Part shown: positions 34,680-43,276 of the stretch, piece by piece
Layout of the letters: each line of letters opens with the position of its first letter
Position numbering within the stretch: the stretch's first letter is position 1
Assembly (NCBI RefSeq): GCF_017309385.1
Contig: NZ_JAFJMJ010000002.1
Span: 1,550,001 to 1,614,000, forward strand
Reading direction: 5' to 3'
DNA from: Amycolatopsis sp. 195334CR
GTDB lineage: Bacteria; Actinomycetota; Actinomycetes; Mycobacteriales; Pseudonocardiaceae
Length of the DNA stretch: 64,000 nucleotides
The notes under the pieces: generated by a model
Told to the model about the DNA's origin: nothing
Database searches by the model: none
What the model saw: only the letters and a program-made list of their open reading frames with translations
Position numbers and translations under genes: made by a program

Positions 34680-35380
34680 GCCGTGAGCAGGGCGAGATCC
34701 GGTGGCACCAGCGTGGCCGAGGTGACCAGTTCGCGGAGGAGGCCGTGGTCGTCGGCGTTCTCCGCGAGCGGGCCCTCGGCGGCCAGCCGGGCCCGCACGG
34801 TGGTCAGCACGAACTCCACGCGTGCCACCGGCCACGCCTCGGCCGGACGCAGTTCGGCCAGCAGGACGGCGGCTTCCCGCTTCGGCATGGGGCGCGGGCC
34901 CGCTTCGTGGAGCAGGTACCGGCAACCGCAGGCGACCAGCACCAGCCGCTCGGTGGCGCTCAGCCGGGACGGCCGGGGTGCCGCCCCGGCCGGGCCGCCG
35001 CCGACGTAGAGCTCCAGCAGGTGTTCCCGCCCGTTCGCCCCGCGGACGAACAGCGGGGTGTAACCGCCGGGCAGCGCGACGGGCTCCTCCTCCGGCCCGA
35101 GCAGCCGCGACCGCGGCAACCGCACCGCCACCCGGCCGGTGTTGCGCACGCACCACCGGCCGTCACGTCGGGACAGCACGCCCTGGCGGCGGCTGACCCG
35201 GACGTCGTGCTCACCCACGCACACGTCGACCTCGGGCCGGTTGCGGCCGAACACCACCACGCGGTCCTCCGCCGCGTCGATCGTCACGCCGCCGATCGCG
35301 CTCAGTGCGTGCAGCGACCCGGGCTCCGACGGCACCCCCAGCGCCAAACTCGCGTGCCCGGCCGCGAGCACTCCGGCCAT
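34676..35380 (-). CDS. FHA-domain protein (paralogue of 45364)
   Basis: 234 residues. A forkhead-associated domain lies at about 30-115: VVFGRNRPEVDVCVGEHDVR, VSRRQGVLSRRDGRWCVRNT and the last strand RLPLRL-like. FHA domains bind phosphothreonine peptides, usually of Ser/Thr kinases. The C-terminal 120 residues are shared with the paralogue at 45364 (for example YTPLFVRGANGREHLLELYV, and a tail ending SATLVPPDLALL). No kinase gene is adjacent here, unlike the paralogue. Confidence 0.85.
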   Translation of the reverse strand: MAGVLAAGHASLALGVPSEPGSLHALSAIGGVTIDAAEDRVVVFGRNRPEVDVCVGEHDVRVSRRQGVLSRRDGRWCVRNTGRVAVRLPRSRLLGPEEEPVALPGGYTPLFVRGANGREHLLELYVGGGPAGAAPRPSRLSATERLVLVACGCRYLLHEAGPRPMPKREAAVLLAELRPAEAWPVARVEFVLTTVRARLAAEGPLAENADDHGLLRELVTSATLVPPDLALLTA

Positions 35381-35453
35381 CGCGGCCTCCCAACCCCCTG
35401 CCGATCCCGACTCCGGCGGCAGTTTCGCAGGGGCGTCCGGGACCGATCCCGGG

Positions 35454-36977
35454 CTAGCCGGGCAGGTAACGCGGGGCCCGCCGGACCGGAGCGGCCTGCT
35501 CGAAGGCGGCGGCCAGCGACAGCACCTCGGCGTCGGCCCAGCGGCCGGCGAACAGCGAGACCCCGATCGGCAGTTCCCCGGCGTACCCGGCGGGCACGCT
35601 GACGTTCGGGTAGCCCGCGACCGCGGCCGGGGTCGACGAGCCCAGTTCGAACGCGTCCCCGGAGCCGTACGCGGTCTTCCACGCCGGGCTGTTGGTGGGG
35701 GAGAGGATCGCGTCGAGGTCGTGCGCGGCCAGCGTTTCGTCGATGGACTTGCGCGCCAGCGAGGTGGCCGTCGTCCGCTGCTCGCGGTAGCCGGGGTCGT
35801 CGGTGCCGGGCGCGGTCAGCGCCTGCTCGAACAGCTCCTGCCCGAACTTGCTCAGCTCCACCGGGTCCCGCCGGTTGAACTCGACCAGTTCGGCGATGCT
35901 CTGCGGCACCCCGGGCCGGGTCTTCAGGTATGCGGGCAGATCCCTGGCGAACTCGCTGAGCAGCGCCGCGCCTTCGGCCGCGCCCACCTGGTCCTGGTAG
36001 GGCAGTTCGACGTCGACCACCTCGGCCCCGCGCGACCGCAGGACTCCGGCCGCCTCTTCGACCACGCGGTCCACGTCGGCGTTGATCCCGCTCTGGCGCC
36101 ACAACCCGATCCGCGCGCCCTTCACCGCATCCCGCCGGAGCTCACCCGAGTAACCGAGTGAGTCCGAAGTGGACGGATCGGCGGGATCGCGGCCCTGCAA
36201 GACCGACAGCGTGAGCGCGGTGTCCACCACGTTGCGCGCCATCGGTCCCGCGGTGTCCTGCTCGGCCGAGATCGGCACCACCCCGGTGCGGCTGACCAGC
36301 CCCAGCGTCGGTTTCGCGCCGACCACGCCGTTCGCCCCGGCCGGGCAGACGATCGAACCGTCGGTCTCGGTGCCGATCGCCACCTGGGCCAGCGAAGCCG
36401 CCACGGCCGCGCCCGAACCGGACGAGGAACCACACGGATTCCGGTCCAGCACATAGGGGTTGTGCGTCTGACCGCCCACCCCGGACCAGCCCGAAGTGGA
36501 CTTCGTCGAGCGGTAGTTGGCCCATTCGGACAGGTTCGCCTTGCCGAGCACCACGGCCCCGGCCGCCCGCAGCTTCCGCACCAGCGTCGCGTCCGCGACC
36601 GGTGGTTTGCCGCTCAGCGCACGGGAGCCGGCCGTGGTGTCCTGGCCCCGGGTGTCGATGTTGTCCTTCAACAGCACGGGAATGCCTTCGAGCGGCCCGC
36701 GCGCGTGCCCGGTGCGGCGCCGCAGATCACTGGCGGCGGCCTGCGCGAGCGCGGTCGGATCGACGGCCAGCACCGAGCGCACCTCGCGGTCGACGGTGCG
36801 GATCCGGCCCAGGTACTGGCCGGTGAGCCGGACCGAGCTGAGCTTTCCGCGGTCCATCAGTTTCTGCAGCTGCGGGATCGTGCTGCGGTCGAGGTCGAGC
36901 GCGGCCGAGGCGGGCGCCGGAACGGCGGAACCGACCGCGAGCACGAGGGACAGCGTGATCACCCGGAGAATGCGCAC
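35454..36977 (-). CDS. Secreted amidase of the amidase-signature family
   Basis: 507 residues. Signal peptide of about 25 residues (ILRVITLSLVLAVGSAVPAP). The Ser-cisSer-Lys triad is intact: Lys in PVLLKDNIDTRG, the Gly/Ser loop in NPCGSSSGSGAAVAA, and the nucleophile in IGTETDGSIVCPAG. The family hydrolyses carboxamides. It is exported, so the substrate is outside the cell, perhaps a peptide or nitrogenous polymer. The GTG at 36977 was chosen because the signal starts there; longer ORFs only add Arg/Gly-rich sequence. Confidence 0.9.
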   Translation of the reverse strand: MRILRVITLSLVLAVGSAVPAPASAALDLDRSTIPQLQKLMDRGKLSSVRLTGQYLGRIRTVDREVRSVLAVDPTALAQAAASDLRRRTGHARGPLEGIPVLLKDNIDTRGQDTTAGSRALSGKPPVADATLVRKLRAAGAVVLGKANLSEWANYRSTKSTSGWSGVGGQTHNPYVLDRNPCGSSSGSGAAVAASLAQVAIGTETDGSIVCPAGANGVVGAKPTLGLVSRTGVVPISAEQDTAGPMARNVVDTALTLSVLQGRDPADPSTSDSLGYSGELRRDAVKGARIGLWRQSGINADVDRVVEEAAGVLRSRGAEVVDVELPYQDQVGAAEGAALLSEFARDLPAYLKTRPGVPQSIAELVEFNRRDPVELSKFGQELFEQALTAPGTDDPGYREQRTTATSLARKSIDETLAAHDLDAILSPTNSPAWKTAYGSGDAFELGSSTPAAVAGYPNVSVPAGYAGELPIGVSLFAGRWADAEVLSLAAAFEQAAPVRRAPRYLPG

Positions 36978-37042
36978 ACCGCACCCAACCTTCCCGGCCG
37001 CACGGCCGTCAAGTGCGCGAGCACGGGAAAAGGCCATGGGTA

Positions 37043-37077
37043 GGGCGTTCCCTGGTCGTCCACCGGTCGGAACGCCC
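37043..37077. terminator. Hairpin upstream of the amidase start
   Basis: GGGCGTTCC (37043-37051) and GGAACGCCC (37069-37077) are perfect 9-bp arms around a 17-nt loop. It lies between the protease end and the amidase start on the minus strand. It may be the second part of a terminator or part of the amidase leader. Confidence 0.35.
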
Positions 37078-37093
37078 CACCCACGGCCCCGAT

Positions 37094-37124
37094 GCGAGGA
37101 GGCTGCTCGGGGGTGCCTCCTCGC
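37094..37124 (-). terminator. Terminator of the S1 protease gene
   Basis: GCGAGGAGGC (37094-37103) and GCCTCCTCGC (37115-37124) are perfect 10-bp arms with an 11-nt loop, 6 bp after the stop of the protease gene at 37130. Confidence 0.65.
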
Positions 37125-37129
37125 GGGCT

Positions 37130-38566
37130 TTACGGCGTGGTCGTGCCCAGCGTGTAGGCGCCCGAACCGCTGTAGGCGTGCACGCGCCAGCGGTAGGTGC
37201 CCGCCGTGCCGGTGTAGTTCACCGTCTCGCTCGCCTCGGGGGTGGTGCCGCTGGCCACGTTGGTCCACGTGGTGCCGTTGCGCTTCTGCAGGTACAGGTC
37301 GTAGTCGGTGCCGGACGGACCGGCCAGGCAGCCCTGGTGGGCGCCGGTCGTGGTGGTGGTGTACGAACCGCCGTTGGGCTGGTAGGCACTGCTGCCGCTG
37401 GTCAGGTTCCCGGTGTAGGTGTTCTCCGCGTCGTCGCAGCCGCCCGGCGGGTTGCCGCCGCCGTCGGTGACCAGGGTCAGCCCGTAGGTCTGCAGGATCT
37501 CGTTGACCGGCTGGAAGTAGGTGGTGCCACCGGAACTGCAGTTGCCGGAACCGCCCGAGGTCACGCCCTGGGCCTGGCTGCCGGAGATGGCCGAACCGCC
37601 GGAGTCACCGGGTTCGGCGCAGGCGCTGGTGCGGATCAGCCCGCTGACCGTGCCCTGGGGGTAGGTGACCGAGGAGTTGCGGGCCTGGATGGTGCCGCAG
37701 CGCCAGCCGGTGGTCGAGCCGGACCGGCAGATCGAGGAGTTCACCGGGGCGTCCTGCGAACCCGCCACCGCGACCCGGCCACCGGAGTAGTTGTTCACCG
37801 CGCCGACCGGGGTGTTGCCCGCGGCGACCCGGACGTAGGCGTAGTCGTTGCCGGGGAAGCTGGAGCCGACGAACTGCCCGGTCGGCTGGCTGGTGGAGGC
37901 GCCGGTGTTGCCGCAGTGCCCGGCGGTGACGAAGCCGTCGGTCACCGAGAAGCCGATCGAGCAGCGGGTGCCCGCGCCGATGTAGTAGGCGTTGCCGCCG
38001 ACCACGTCGATCAGCGGGCGCGGGGATTCGGTGGAGGCGAGCACGCGGACCGCGTCCGCGGGCACCCCGCTGTCCGCGACGAAGGAGTGCGCCGCGCCGA
38101 GCGCCTCCCCGCGGGACAGCAGCACGATCTTGTTGCTGGGCACGTCCACGTACCAGCCCGCCACCGTGCGCGGGCTGGCCTTGCCGCGGTTGTCCAACTG
38201 GGACTTGAGCGCGTCCAGCTGGGCCTCGGTCCGGCTGACCACCACCGCCTCGGCGCCGTCGGCCCGCGCGGTGTGCGCGGCGGCCTCCCCGGTCACCGCG
38301 ACGACCAGCTTCGCCTTGGCCGGGTCGTACCAGGAGCCGCCGTAGCCGTGGGAGAGCTTCTTGCGCAGCAGGCGATCGGTCTTCGCCGCACGGTCCTCAT
38401 CGGACAGTCGCGTGGCGGCTTGACCCGCGGTGAGGCCGAGGTCTCGCTGCATGGCGGAGAGTACCTCGGCCGAGGTGCCCGCGACGGCGGCGGTGACCGT
38501 CATCGCGGTGATCACGCCGGAGGCCGCGACCGCGGCTCCGAGCAGGGCGACCAGACGTCTGGCCAT
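37130..38566 (-). CDS. Secreted S1-family serine protease with C-terminal adhesive domain
   Basis: 478 residues. Signal peptide, then a pro-region (about 30-190) as in streptogrisin/alpha-lytic proteases, then the protease. Triad: His in VTAGHCGN, Asp in NDYAYVRVA, Ser in [12 protein letters not shown]. After about 365 a PPC-like beta domain follows (SGTDYDLYLQKRNGTTWTNV, then GTYRWRVHAYSGSGAYTLGT), probably binding or anchoring. A Gly/Pro linker precedes it. Paralogous to the shorter protease at 43277, which lacks that domain. ATG 38566. Confidence 0.92.
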   Translation of the reverse strand: MARRLVALLGAAVAASGVITAMTVTAAVAGTSAEVLSAMQRDLGLTAGQAATRLSDEDRAAKTDRLLRKKLSHGYGGSWYDPAKAKLVVAVTGEAAAHTARADGAEAVVVSRTEAQLDALKSQLDNRGKASPRTVAGWYVDVPSNKIVLLSRGEALGAAHSFVADSGVPADAVRVLASTESPRPLIDVVGGNAYYIGAGTRCSIGFSVTDGFVTAGHCGNTGASTSQPTGQFVGSSFPGNDYAYVRVAAGNTPVGAVNNYSGGRVAVAGSQDAPVNSSICRSGSTTGWRCGTIQARNSSVTYPQGTVSGLIRTSACAEPGDSGGSAISGSQAQGVTSGGSGNCSSGGTTYFQPVNEILQTYGLTLVTDGGGNPPGGCDDAENTYTGNLTSGSSAYQPNGGSYTTTTTGAHQGCLAGPSGTDYDLYLQKRNGTTWTNVASGTTPEASETVNYTGTAGTYRWRVHAYSGSGAYTLGTTTP

Positions 38567-38645
38567 GGTGGTGCTCCTAGCGGGTGAGGGGGCGGGTTAA
38601 GCGACGTTAACCTCGGCTTCCACCCGGCGGGAGATACCGTTTACG

Positions 38646-39629
38646 TCATACCACCGGCGTCGGGTCCGCGACGCCGAACTCGGGGTGCTCGCGCAGGAAA
38701 GCCGCGTAGCGGGGGCTGCGCGCGGTCACGTCCCGGTAGGCCGCGCGGGCCAGTTCGAGCAGGCGCGCGGCGAACCCCGCCGCCGGGGCCTCCGGGTGCC
38801 AGCCGAGCAGATTGCGCCAGCGCAACGGGTTCCCGGCGATCGGCACCGCCCGCACGCCGGGCATCCGGCGGAACATCGGCTGGCACAGCACCACCGCGTC
38901 CCCGGACTCGACCAGATCGATGCAGCTGGTCACGTCGGTTTCGTAGAGTGACCGCGGCGCGAACCCGGCGCGGGCGCAGGCGGCGGCGAAGCAGTCGCCG
39001 AAACAGCCGTCGCCGGGCGTGGCGCCCCAGTTCTCCCCGGCCAGGTCGGCCAGCTCGACCGCCTGCGCACCGGCCAGCGGGTGGTCGTCGGAGAGGAGGA
39101 CGAACACCGGATCGGTGGCGAGGGTGCGCCAGTCGAGGCCGGGCTGCGCCGGGGGCTGGGCGTCCCCGCAGACGCCGACCAGGGTGAAGTCGAGCCGGGC
39201 CTCGGCGACCATCGCGGCGAGCTCGTCCGCCGACCACGAGACGTGGGTGGTGATGCGGAGGCCCGGGAGGCTGGTGTTGAGCTGGTGCACCAGGCCGCCG
39301 AGCACGTGCCCGTTGGCCGAGCCGAGCCGCAGCCGTCCCGGGGTGTCACCGGATTCGGCGGCGTTGGCCAGCCGCGCGGCCTCCTCCTTGAGCGTGGACA
39401 CCGCGGGCAGCAGCAGCCGGGCGCGGGAGAGCACGAGTTCGCCGAGCTGGGTGGGCCGCACGCCCCGGCGGTCGCGGTCGAAGAGCGGGCCGCCGAGCGT
39501 GCGTTCGATGCGGTGGAGCTGCGCGGTGAGCGCGGGCTGCGCCAGCCCCAGCGCCGAGGCGGCCTTGGTGATGCTCCCGGCTTCGGCGACGGTGCAGATG
39601 ATCCGGAAATGGCGCAGTTCCAGCTCCAT
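38646..39629 (-). CDS. LysR-family transcriptional regulator
   Basis: 327 residues. LysR helix-turn-helix: ELRHFRIICTVAEAGSITKA, then LGLAQPALTAQLHRIERTLG. The inducer-binding domain fills the rest. It is followed by nothing on the same strand until the protease. Upstream lie a 16-bp palindrome and a long palindromic element. The MFS gene next door is transcribed in the same direction, ending 171 bp upstream, so its control by this LysR is possible but not shown by layout. Confidence 0.9.
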   Translation of the reverse strand: MELELRHFRIICTVAEAGSITKAASALGLAQPALTAQLHRIERTLGGPLFDRDRRGVRPTQLGELVLSRARLLLPAVSTLKEEAARLANAAESGDTPGRLRLGSANGHVLGGLVHQLNTSLPGLRITTHVSWSADELAAMVAEARLDFTLVGVCGDAQPPAQPGLDWRTLATDPVFVLLSDDHPLAGAQAVELADLAGENWGATPGDGCFGDCFAAACARAGFAPRSLYETDVTSCIDLVESGDAVVLCQPMFRRMPGVRAVPIAGNPLRWRNLLGWHPEAPAAGFAARLLELARAAYRDVTARSPRYAAFLREHPEFGVADPTPVV

Positions 39630-39692
39630 ACGCCAACGTTAGGTGCCCGGGGCGGGCGACGACAGTCCTGCCGCTACTGCACTCTGACGGCG

Positions 39693-39708
39693 TGGCCTAC
39701 GTAGGCCA
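39693..39708. promoter_or_regulatory. Perfect 16-bp palindrome upstream of the LysR gene
   Basis: TGGCCTACGTAGGCCA is perfectly self-complementary. It lies 64-79 bp upstream of the LysR start, a usual place for LysR autoregulatory sites, though the core T-N11-A is not obvious. Confidence 0.4.
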
Positions 39709-39738
39709 AACAGAGCAACCGCCCCCGCCCTCAACGCT

Positions 39739-39785
39739 ATGAGTGGGGCATTACTTGCGTTGAACGCTAGTAATGCCCCACTCAT
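39739..39785. repeat. Palindromic element: 17-bp perfect arms, 13-nt loop
   Basis: Arms ATGAGTGGGGCATTACT (39739-39755) and AGTAATGCCCCACTCAT (39769-39785) are perfect complements. The loop tgcgttgaacgct is of form nGCG-N5-CGCn. It lies 15 bp after the stop of the MFS gene on the minus strand and probably terminates it. Same architecture as the elements at 28046 and 44375 with unrelated arm sequence. Confidence 0.8.
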
Positions 39786-39799
39786 GGCAATGGGCTGTG

Positions 39800-41164
39800 C
39801 TACTTCTTGCCGACCGGCTCGGCGAGGGTGTCGATGCCGGGCACGCCCCGGCCGCGGAGCGAGACGCCCTTCGTCTCCGGGGTGAAGATCAGCGCGATAC
39901 CACCGACCACGCAGGCCGCCATCATGTAGTACGCCGGGAAGATGTTGTCCCCGGTGGCGTCGATCAGCGCCTCGTTGATCACCGGCGCGGTCCCGCCGAA
40001 CAGCGCCGTCGAGACGTTGTAGGCGATGGCGAACCCGGCGTAGCGCACGTGCGTCGGGAACATCGCCGGGAACATCGCCGAGATGGTGCTCAGCTGCGGC
40101 ACGTAGAGCAGGCCGAGAATGGCGAAGGCCAGGATCGCCGCGCCGAAACCGGTGCCCATCAGCTTGAACAACGGGATGGCCAGCACGAACAGGCCGACGA
40201 TGGAGATCCACCACATGGTCTTGCGGCCCAGCCGGTCCGACAGCGCGCCGGCGAACGGCAGCAGGCACATCATCGCCAGCTGGCCGATGATGATCAGCGT
40301 CAGCGAGTCGCTGGTGCTGAGCTTGATCTGGCCCTCCAGGTAGGTGGGCATGTAGGCCAGCAGCGTGTAGTTGACCACGTTCAGCGTGACCACCAGGCCG
40401 ATCAGCAGCACCAGCGGCTTCCAGAAGGCACCGAGGTCGCGCAGCTGCGTCTTGGTCTTCTTGGCGGTCTCGCCCTTGTTCTCCAGCTCGCGGAAGACCG
40501 GCGTCTCCTCGAGCTTGCTCCGCAGGTAGAGCCCGATCAGCCCGAGCGGGGCGGCGATCAGGAACGGCAGGCGCCAGCCCCAGTCGCCCATCGCCTCGGC
40601 GCTGAGCGTCTTCTCGAACACCAGCACCAGCAGGGCGCCGAGGGTGAACCCGGCCAGCGTGCCGAACTCGAGGAAGCTGCCGTACTTGCCGCGCTTCTTG
40701 TCCGGCGCGTACTCGGCCATGAAGGTGGCCGCGCCGCCGTACTCACCGCCGGTGGAGAAGCCCTGGATCATCCGCAGCAGGATCAGCAGGATCGGCGCGG
40801 CGATGCCGAGCGTGGCGTAACCGGGCAGCAGGCCGACGCAGAAGGTGGCCGCCGCCATCAGCAGGATGGTGGTGGCGAGCACGCGCTGGCGGCCGAGGCG
40901 GTCGCCCAGCGGGCCCCAGACCATGCCGCCGAGCGGGCGGATCAGGAAGGAGACGGCGAACACCAGCAGGGTGCCCAGGGTGGAGGCGGTCGGGTCCTCG
41001 CTGGGGAAGAACGCGTCCCCGATGTAACTCGCGGTGTACGCGTAGACACCGTAGTCGAACCACTCCGTGGCGTTACCGATCGCCGAGGCGGCGATCGCCT
41101 TGCGCAGTGTTTTCTTATCCGGTTCCGCCACCGGGCCGGCGGTACCGTCTTGCTGGCTGACCAT
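39800..41164 (-). CDS. MFS transporter, metabolite:H+ symporter (ProP/KgtP type)
   Basis: 454 residues, twelve membrane spans. Family signatures: GNATEWFDYGVYAYTASYIG at the start and WGPLGDRLGRQRVLATTILL in loop 2-3, then RLIQGFS-like RMIQGFSTGGEYGGAATF. This subgroup (MHS) imports organic acids, betaine, shikimate or 2-oxoglutarate with protons. The substrate is not fixed. ATG 41164. Confidence 0.9.
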   Translation of the reverse strand: MVSQQDGTAGPVAEPDKKTLRKAIAASAIGNATEWFDYGVYAYTASYIGDAFFPSEDPTASTLGTLLVFAVSFLIRPLGGMVWGPLGDRLGRQRVLATTILLMAAATFCVGLLPGYATLGIAAPILLILLRMIQGFSTGGEYGGAATFMAEYAPDKKRGKYGSFLEFGTLAGFTLGALLVLVFEKTLSAEAMGDWGWRLPFLIAAPLGLIGLYLRSKLEETPVFRELENKGETAKKTKTQLRDLGAFWKPLVLLIGLVVTLNVVNYTLLAYMPTYLEGQIKLSTSDSLTLIIIGQLAMMCLLPFAGALSDRLGRKTMWWISIVGLFVLAIPLFKLMGTGFGAAILAFAILGLLYVPQLSTISAMFPAMFPTHVRYAGFAIAYNVSTALFGGTAPVINEALIDATGDNIFPAYYMMAACVVGGIALIFTPETKGVSLRGRGVPGIDTLAEPVGKK

Positions 41165-41535
41165 GAAAGATCCTCCGAAATCTCACCATTGCAGTGTCCG
41201 CACCCCGTTCGGCCCCCGATACCGGTCGAACGCTGTTCATGGCCGTCACCGCGCCCTCGCGTGTCCGTGCGGCTTGTCGATTCAAGCACCTCACCAGCTG
41301 TTTCGCTGGCCGAACTTCCTCCCCGTCCGTTCCTGCCTCTAGCGTTGGGAAGGGACCTTGGTCAAGGAGCAGGTGTCTTGTCAAGTTCACCCGCCGATAA
41401 TCCGCTTTGCACGGTGCGGAAATCACGTCGTCCGGTCCGGACTGTCCATTGTGGAATTTTGCGGGAAATGCGGCGTGGCAACGGTATTCAGCCGGTGCGC
41501 TAGGGTTGACCGCACCACTGGGCACTGGAGGGACC
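41165..41535. other. Intergenic region (371 bp) between MFS and DinB-like genes
   Basis: No gene seen. It separates the divergent promoters of the MFS gene (minus) and the metal-binding protein (plus). On the minus strand TTGACC (41360-41365) and TAGAGG (41336-41341) with an 18-bp spacer give a weak promoter candidate; CCTTGgtCAAGG at 41356-41367 is a small palindrome over the -35. Nothing else stands out. Confidence 0.4.
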
Positions 41536-42126
41536 ATGACGCAGGTGTTCGATCTCGGCCCCGCGGCCGGGCGGCTGTCCGCGCTGGTGGCGGGCTTGCG
41601 CGACGACCAGCTCGGCGCGCCGACCCCGTGCGGGAGTTATTCGATCGAGATACTGCTGGACCACATCGACGGCCTGGCGCGGGGATTCCTGGCCGCCGCG
41701 CGCAAGGAGGACGGGGCGCTGACCGCGGCCCCGCCCGCCCCGGCGGCGGGCAGGCTCGGCGCGGACTGGCGCACCCGGATCCCGGCGCGGCTGGAAGAAC
41801 TGGCCGGTGCGTGGCGCGAACCGGCGGCGTGGGAGGGTATGACCAAGGCGGGCGGCGTGGAGCTGCCGGGCGCGGTCGCGGGCCAGGTCGCGCTCGACGA
41901 ACTGGTCCTGCACGGCTGGGACCTGGCCAAGGCCAGCGGGCAGCCGTTCGACTGCGACGCCGAGTCGATCGAGGCGGCCACCGGATTGGTGCGCATGATC
42001 GCCCCGCCGGACCAGCCGCGGGATCCCGGCCTGTTCGGCCCGGCGGTCGAGGTACCCGACGAGGCCGGTCCGCTGGACAAACTGCTCGGTCTCAGCGGCC
42101 GGGATCCGGCTTGGAGTCCCGCTTAG
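41536..42126 (+). CDS. DinB/MDMPI-like metal-binding protein (TIGR03086 type)
   Basis: 196 residues. Four-helix bundle of the mycothiol-dependent maleylpyruvate isomerase N-terminal type: PTPCGSYSIEILLDHIDGLA gives the first metal His, and VALDELVLHGWDLAKASGQP the second. The third ligand His is not obvious. Family members use mycothiol or act as thiol-linked transferases in actinobacteria. RBS GGAGGG is 4 nt before the ATG. It is convergent with the ECF41 sigma gene, with a 4-bp overlap. Confidence 0.85.
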   Translation: MTQVFDLGPAAGRLSALVAGLRDDQLGAPTPCGSYSIEILLDHIDGLARGFLAAARKEDGALTAAPPAPAAGRLGADWRTRIPARLEELAGAWREPAAWEGMTKAGGVELPGAVAGQVALDELVLHGWDLAKASGQPFDCDAESIEAATGLVRMIAPPDQPRDPGLFGPAVEVPDEAGPLDKLLGLSGRDPAWSPA

Positions 42127-43016
42127 ACGCCGGTTCCACGGGCTCGTTGTGCCAGTTGACCGGCGGCATAGGCGAGTTTGTCCGGATTCACCACGTTCCG
42201 GAGGGCGGCGATGCGGCCGTCGTGCCATTCGAGGAGCGAGATCGCGGTCAGCTCGCCCGCCTCGAACGTGAGCAGCGCGGGCTCGTCGTTGACCACGTCG
42301 ACGGCGAACTCGGCCGCCGCGGCACGCGGGTGGTGGCCGATCCCGGCCAGGAAGCGCAGCACCTTGGCGCGGCCGGTGATCGGGCGCCGTCCGGCGGTGA
42401 CCTTGCCGCCGCCGTCGGACCAGGACACCACGTCCTCGGTGAGCACCTGCTCCAGTTCGGCCAGGTCGCCGGTCAGCGCGGCGGCGAGGAACCGCTCGAT
42501 CACCTTGCGCTGCTCGTCGGCCGAGGCCTCGAACCGCTTGCGCGGCTCGCCGACGTGTTCTCGCGCACGCCGGTAGAGCTGCCGCGCGTTCGCCTCGGTG
42601 ACGCCGAGGATGCCGGCGATGTCGCGGTGGCTGTACTCGAAGCCCTCCCGGAGCACGAACGCCGCGCGCTCAGGTGGGGTGAGCCGCTCCAGCAGGACCA
42701 GCACACCGAAGCGGAGCGAGTCGCGCTGTTCGGCAGTTTCCAACGGGCCGGGCCCGGTCATCACCGGCTCGGGCAGCCAGGGGCCGGCGTAGCGCTCGCG
42801 GCGGGCCCTGGCCGAGGTGAGCCGGTTGAGGCAGAGGTTCGTGGCGACCCGGGTGAGCCACGCGGGCGGGGTGTCCACCGGCTCGCTCTTCTCCCAGCGG
42901 AGATAGGCCTCCTGCACCACGTCCTCGGCCTCCGCGGCCTCGCCGAGCATCCGGTAGGCGAGGGAGAACAGGCGCGGCCGCGCGGCCTCGAACTGCTCCA
43001 GGGTTCCTGCGGTCAC
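42123..43016 (-). CDS. ECF41-type sigma factor (SigJ-like)
   Basis: 297 residues. Sigma region 2 LFSLAYRMLGEAAEAEDVVQ and region 4 LTPPERAAFVLREGFEYSHR, then a SnoaL-like tail with the ECF41 marks DGGGK (SWSDGGGKVTAGRRP) and NPDKL (RNVVNPDKLAYAAGQL). In ECF41 the tail controls activity in place of an anti-sigma factor. The usual partner gene (a carboxymuconolactone decarboxylase, oxidoreductase or epimerase) is absent next door. GTG start at 43016. Confidence 0.92.
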   Translation of the reverse strand: MTAGTLEQFEAARPRLFSLAYRMLGEAAEAEDVVQEAYLRWEKSEPVDTPPAWLTRVATNLCLNRLTSARARRERYAGPWLPEPVMTGPGPLETAEQRDSLRFGVLVLLERLTPPERAAFVLREGFEYSHRDIAGILGVTEANARQLYRRAREHVGEPRKRFEASADEQRKVIERFLAAALTGDLAELEQVLTEDVVSWSDGGGKVTAGRRPITGRAKVLRFLAGIGHHPRAAAAEFAVDVVNDEPALLTFEAGELTAISLLEWHDGRIAALRNVVNPDKLAYAAGQLAQRARGTGV

Positions 43017-43114
43017 GGCCTCAGCTAACCACGCGGCCCCGGTGGTGATCAGGCACCACTACGACACTCGGGGTGGGTCATTCACCACTACGTCCGCCTT
43101 CGAAGGTCGGTTCA

Positions 43115-43129
43115 GTCACCGAGGGTGAC
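43115..43129. promoter_or_regulatory. GTCACC-GAG-GGTGAC palindrome
   Basis: Perfect 6-bp arms with a 3-bp centre, located between the ECF41 gene and the protease gene. It resembles a small dyad operator. CCTTCGAAGG lies 8 bp to its left. No partner can be named. Confidence 0.25.
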
Positions 43130-43276
43130 AGTGTGACGTGGAACACGAGTAGTTTTCACGCTGTCGGGAGCGCTCAAATAGCCGCTACCGGTGGCACTGG
43201 GCTTGCCGTAGCGTCCTCCGGCAGGTGTACACCGTCGCTTTTCCGGCCCTTTCCTTCCCTGCCTTGGAGGCCGTTC

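Noticed and set aside
43017-43276. ECF41-type promoter (TGTCACA...CGTC) upstream of the ECF41 sigma gene or the protease
   Set aside because: TGTCAC-like hexamers occur but no CGTC at the right spacing was found.
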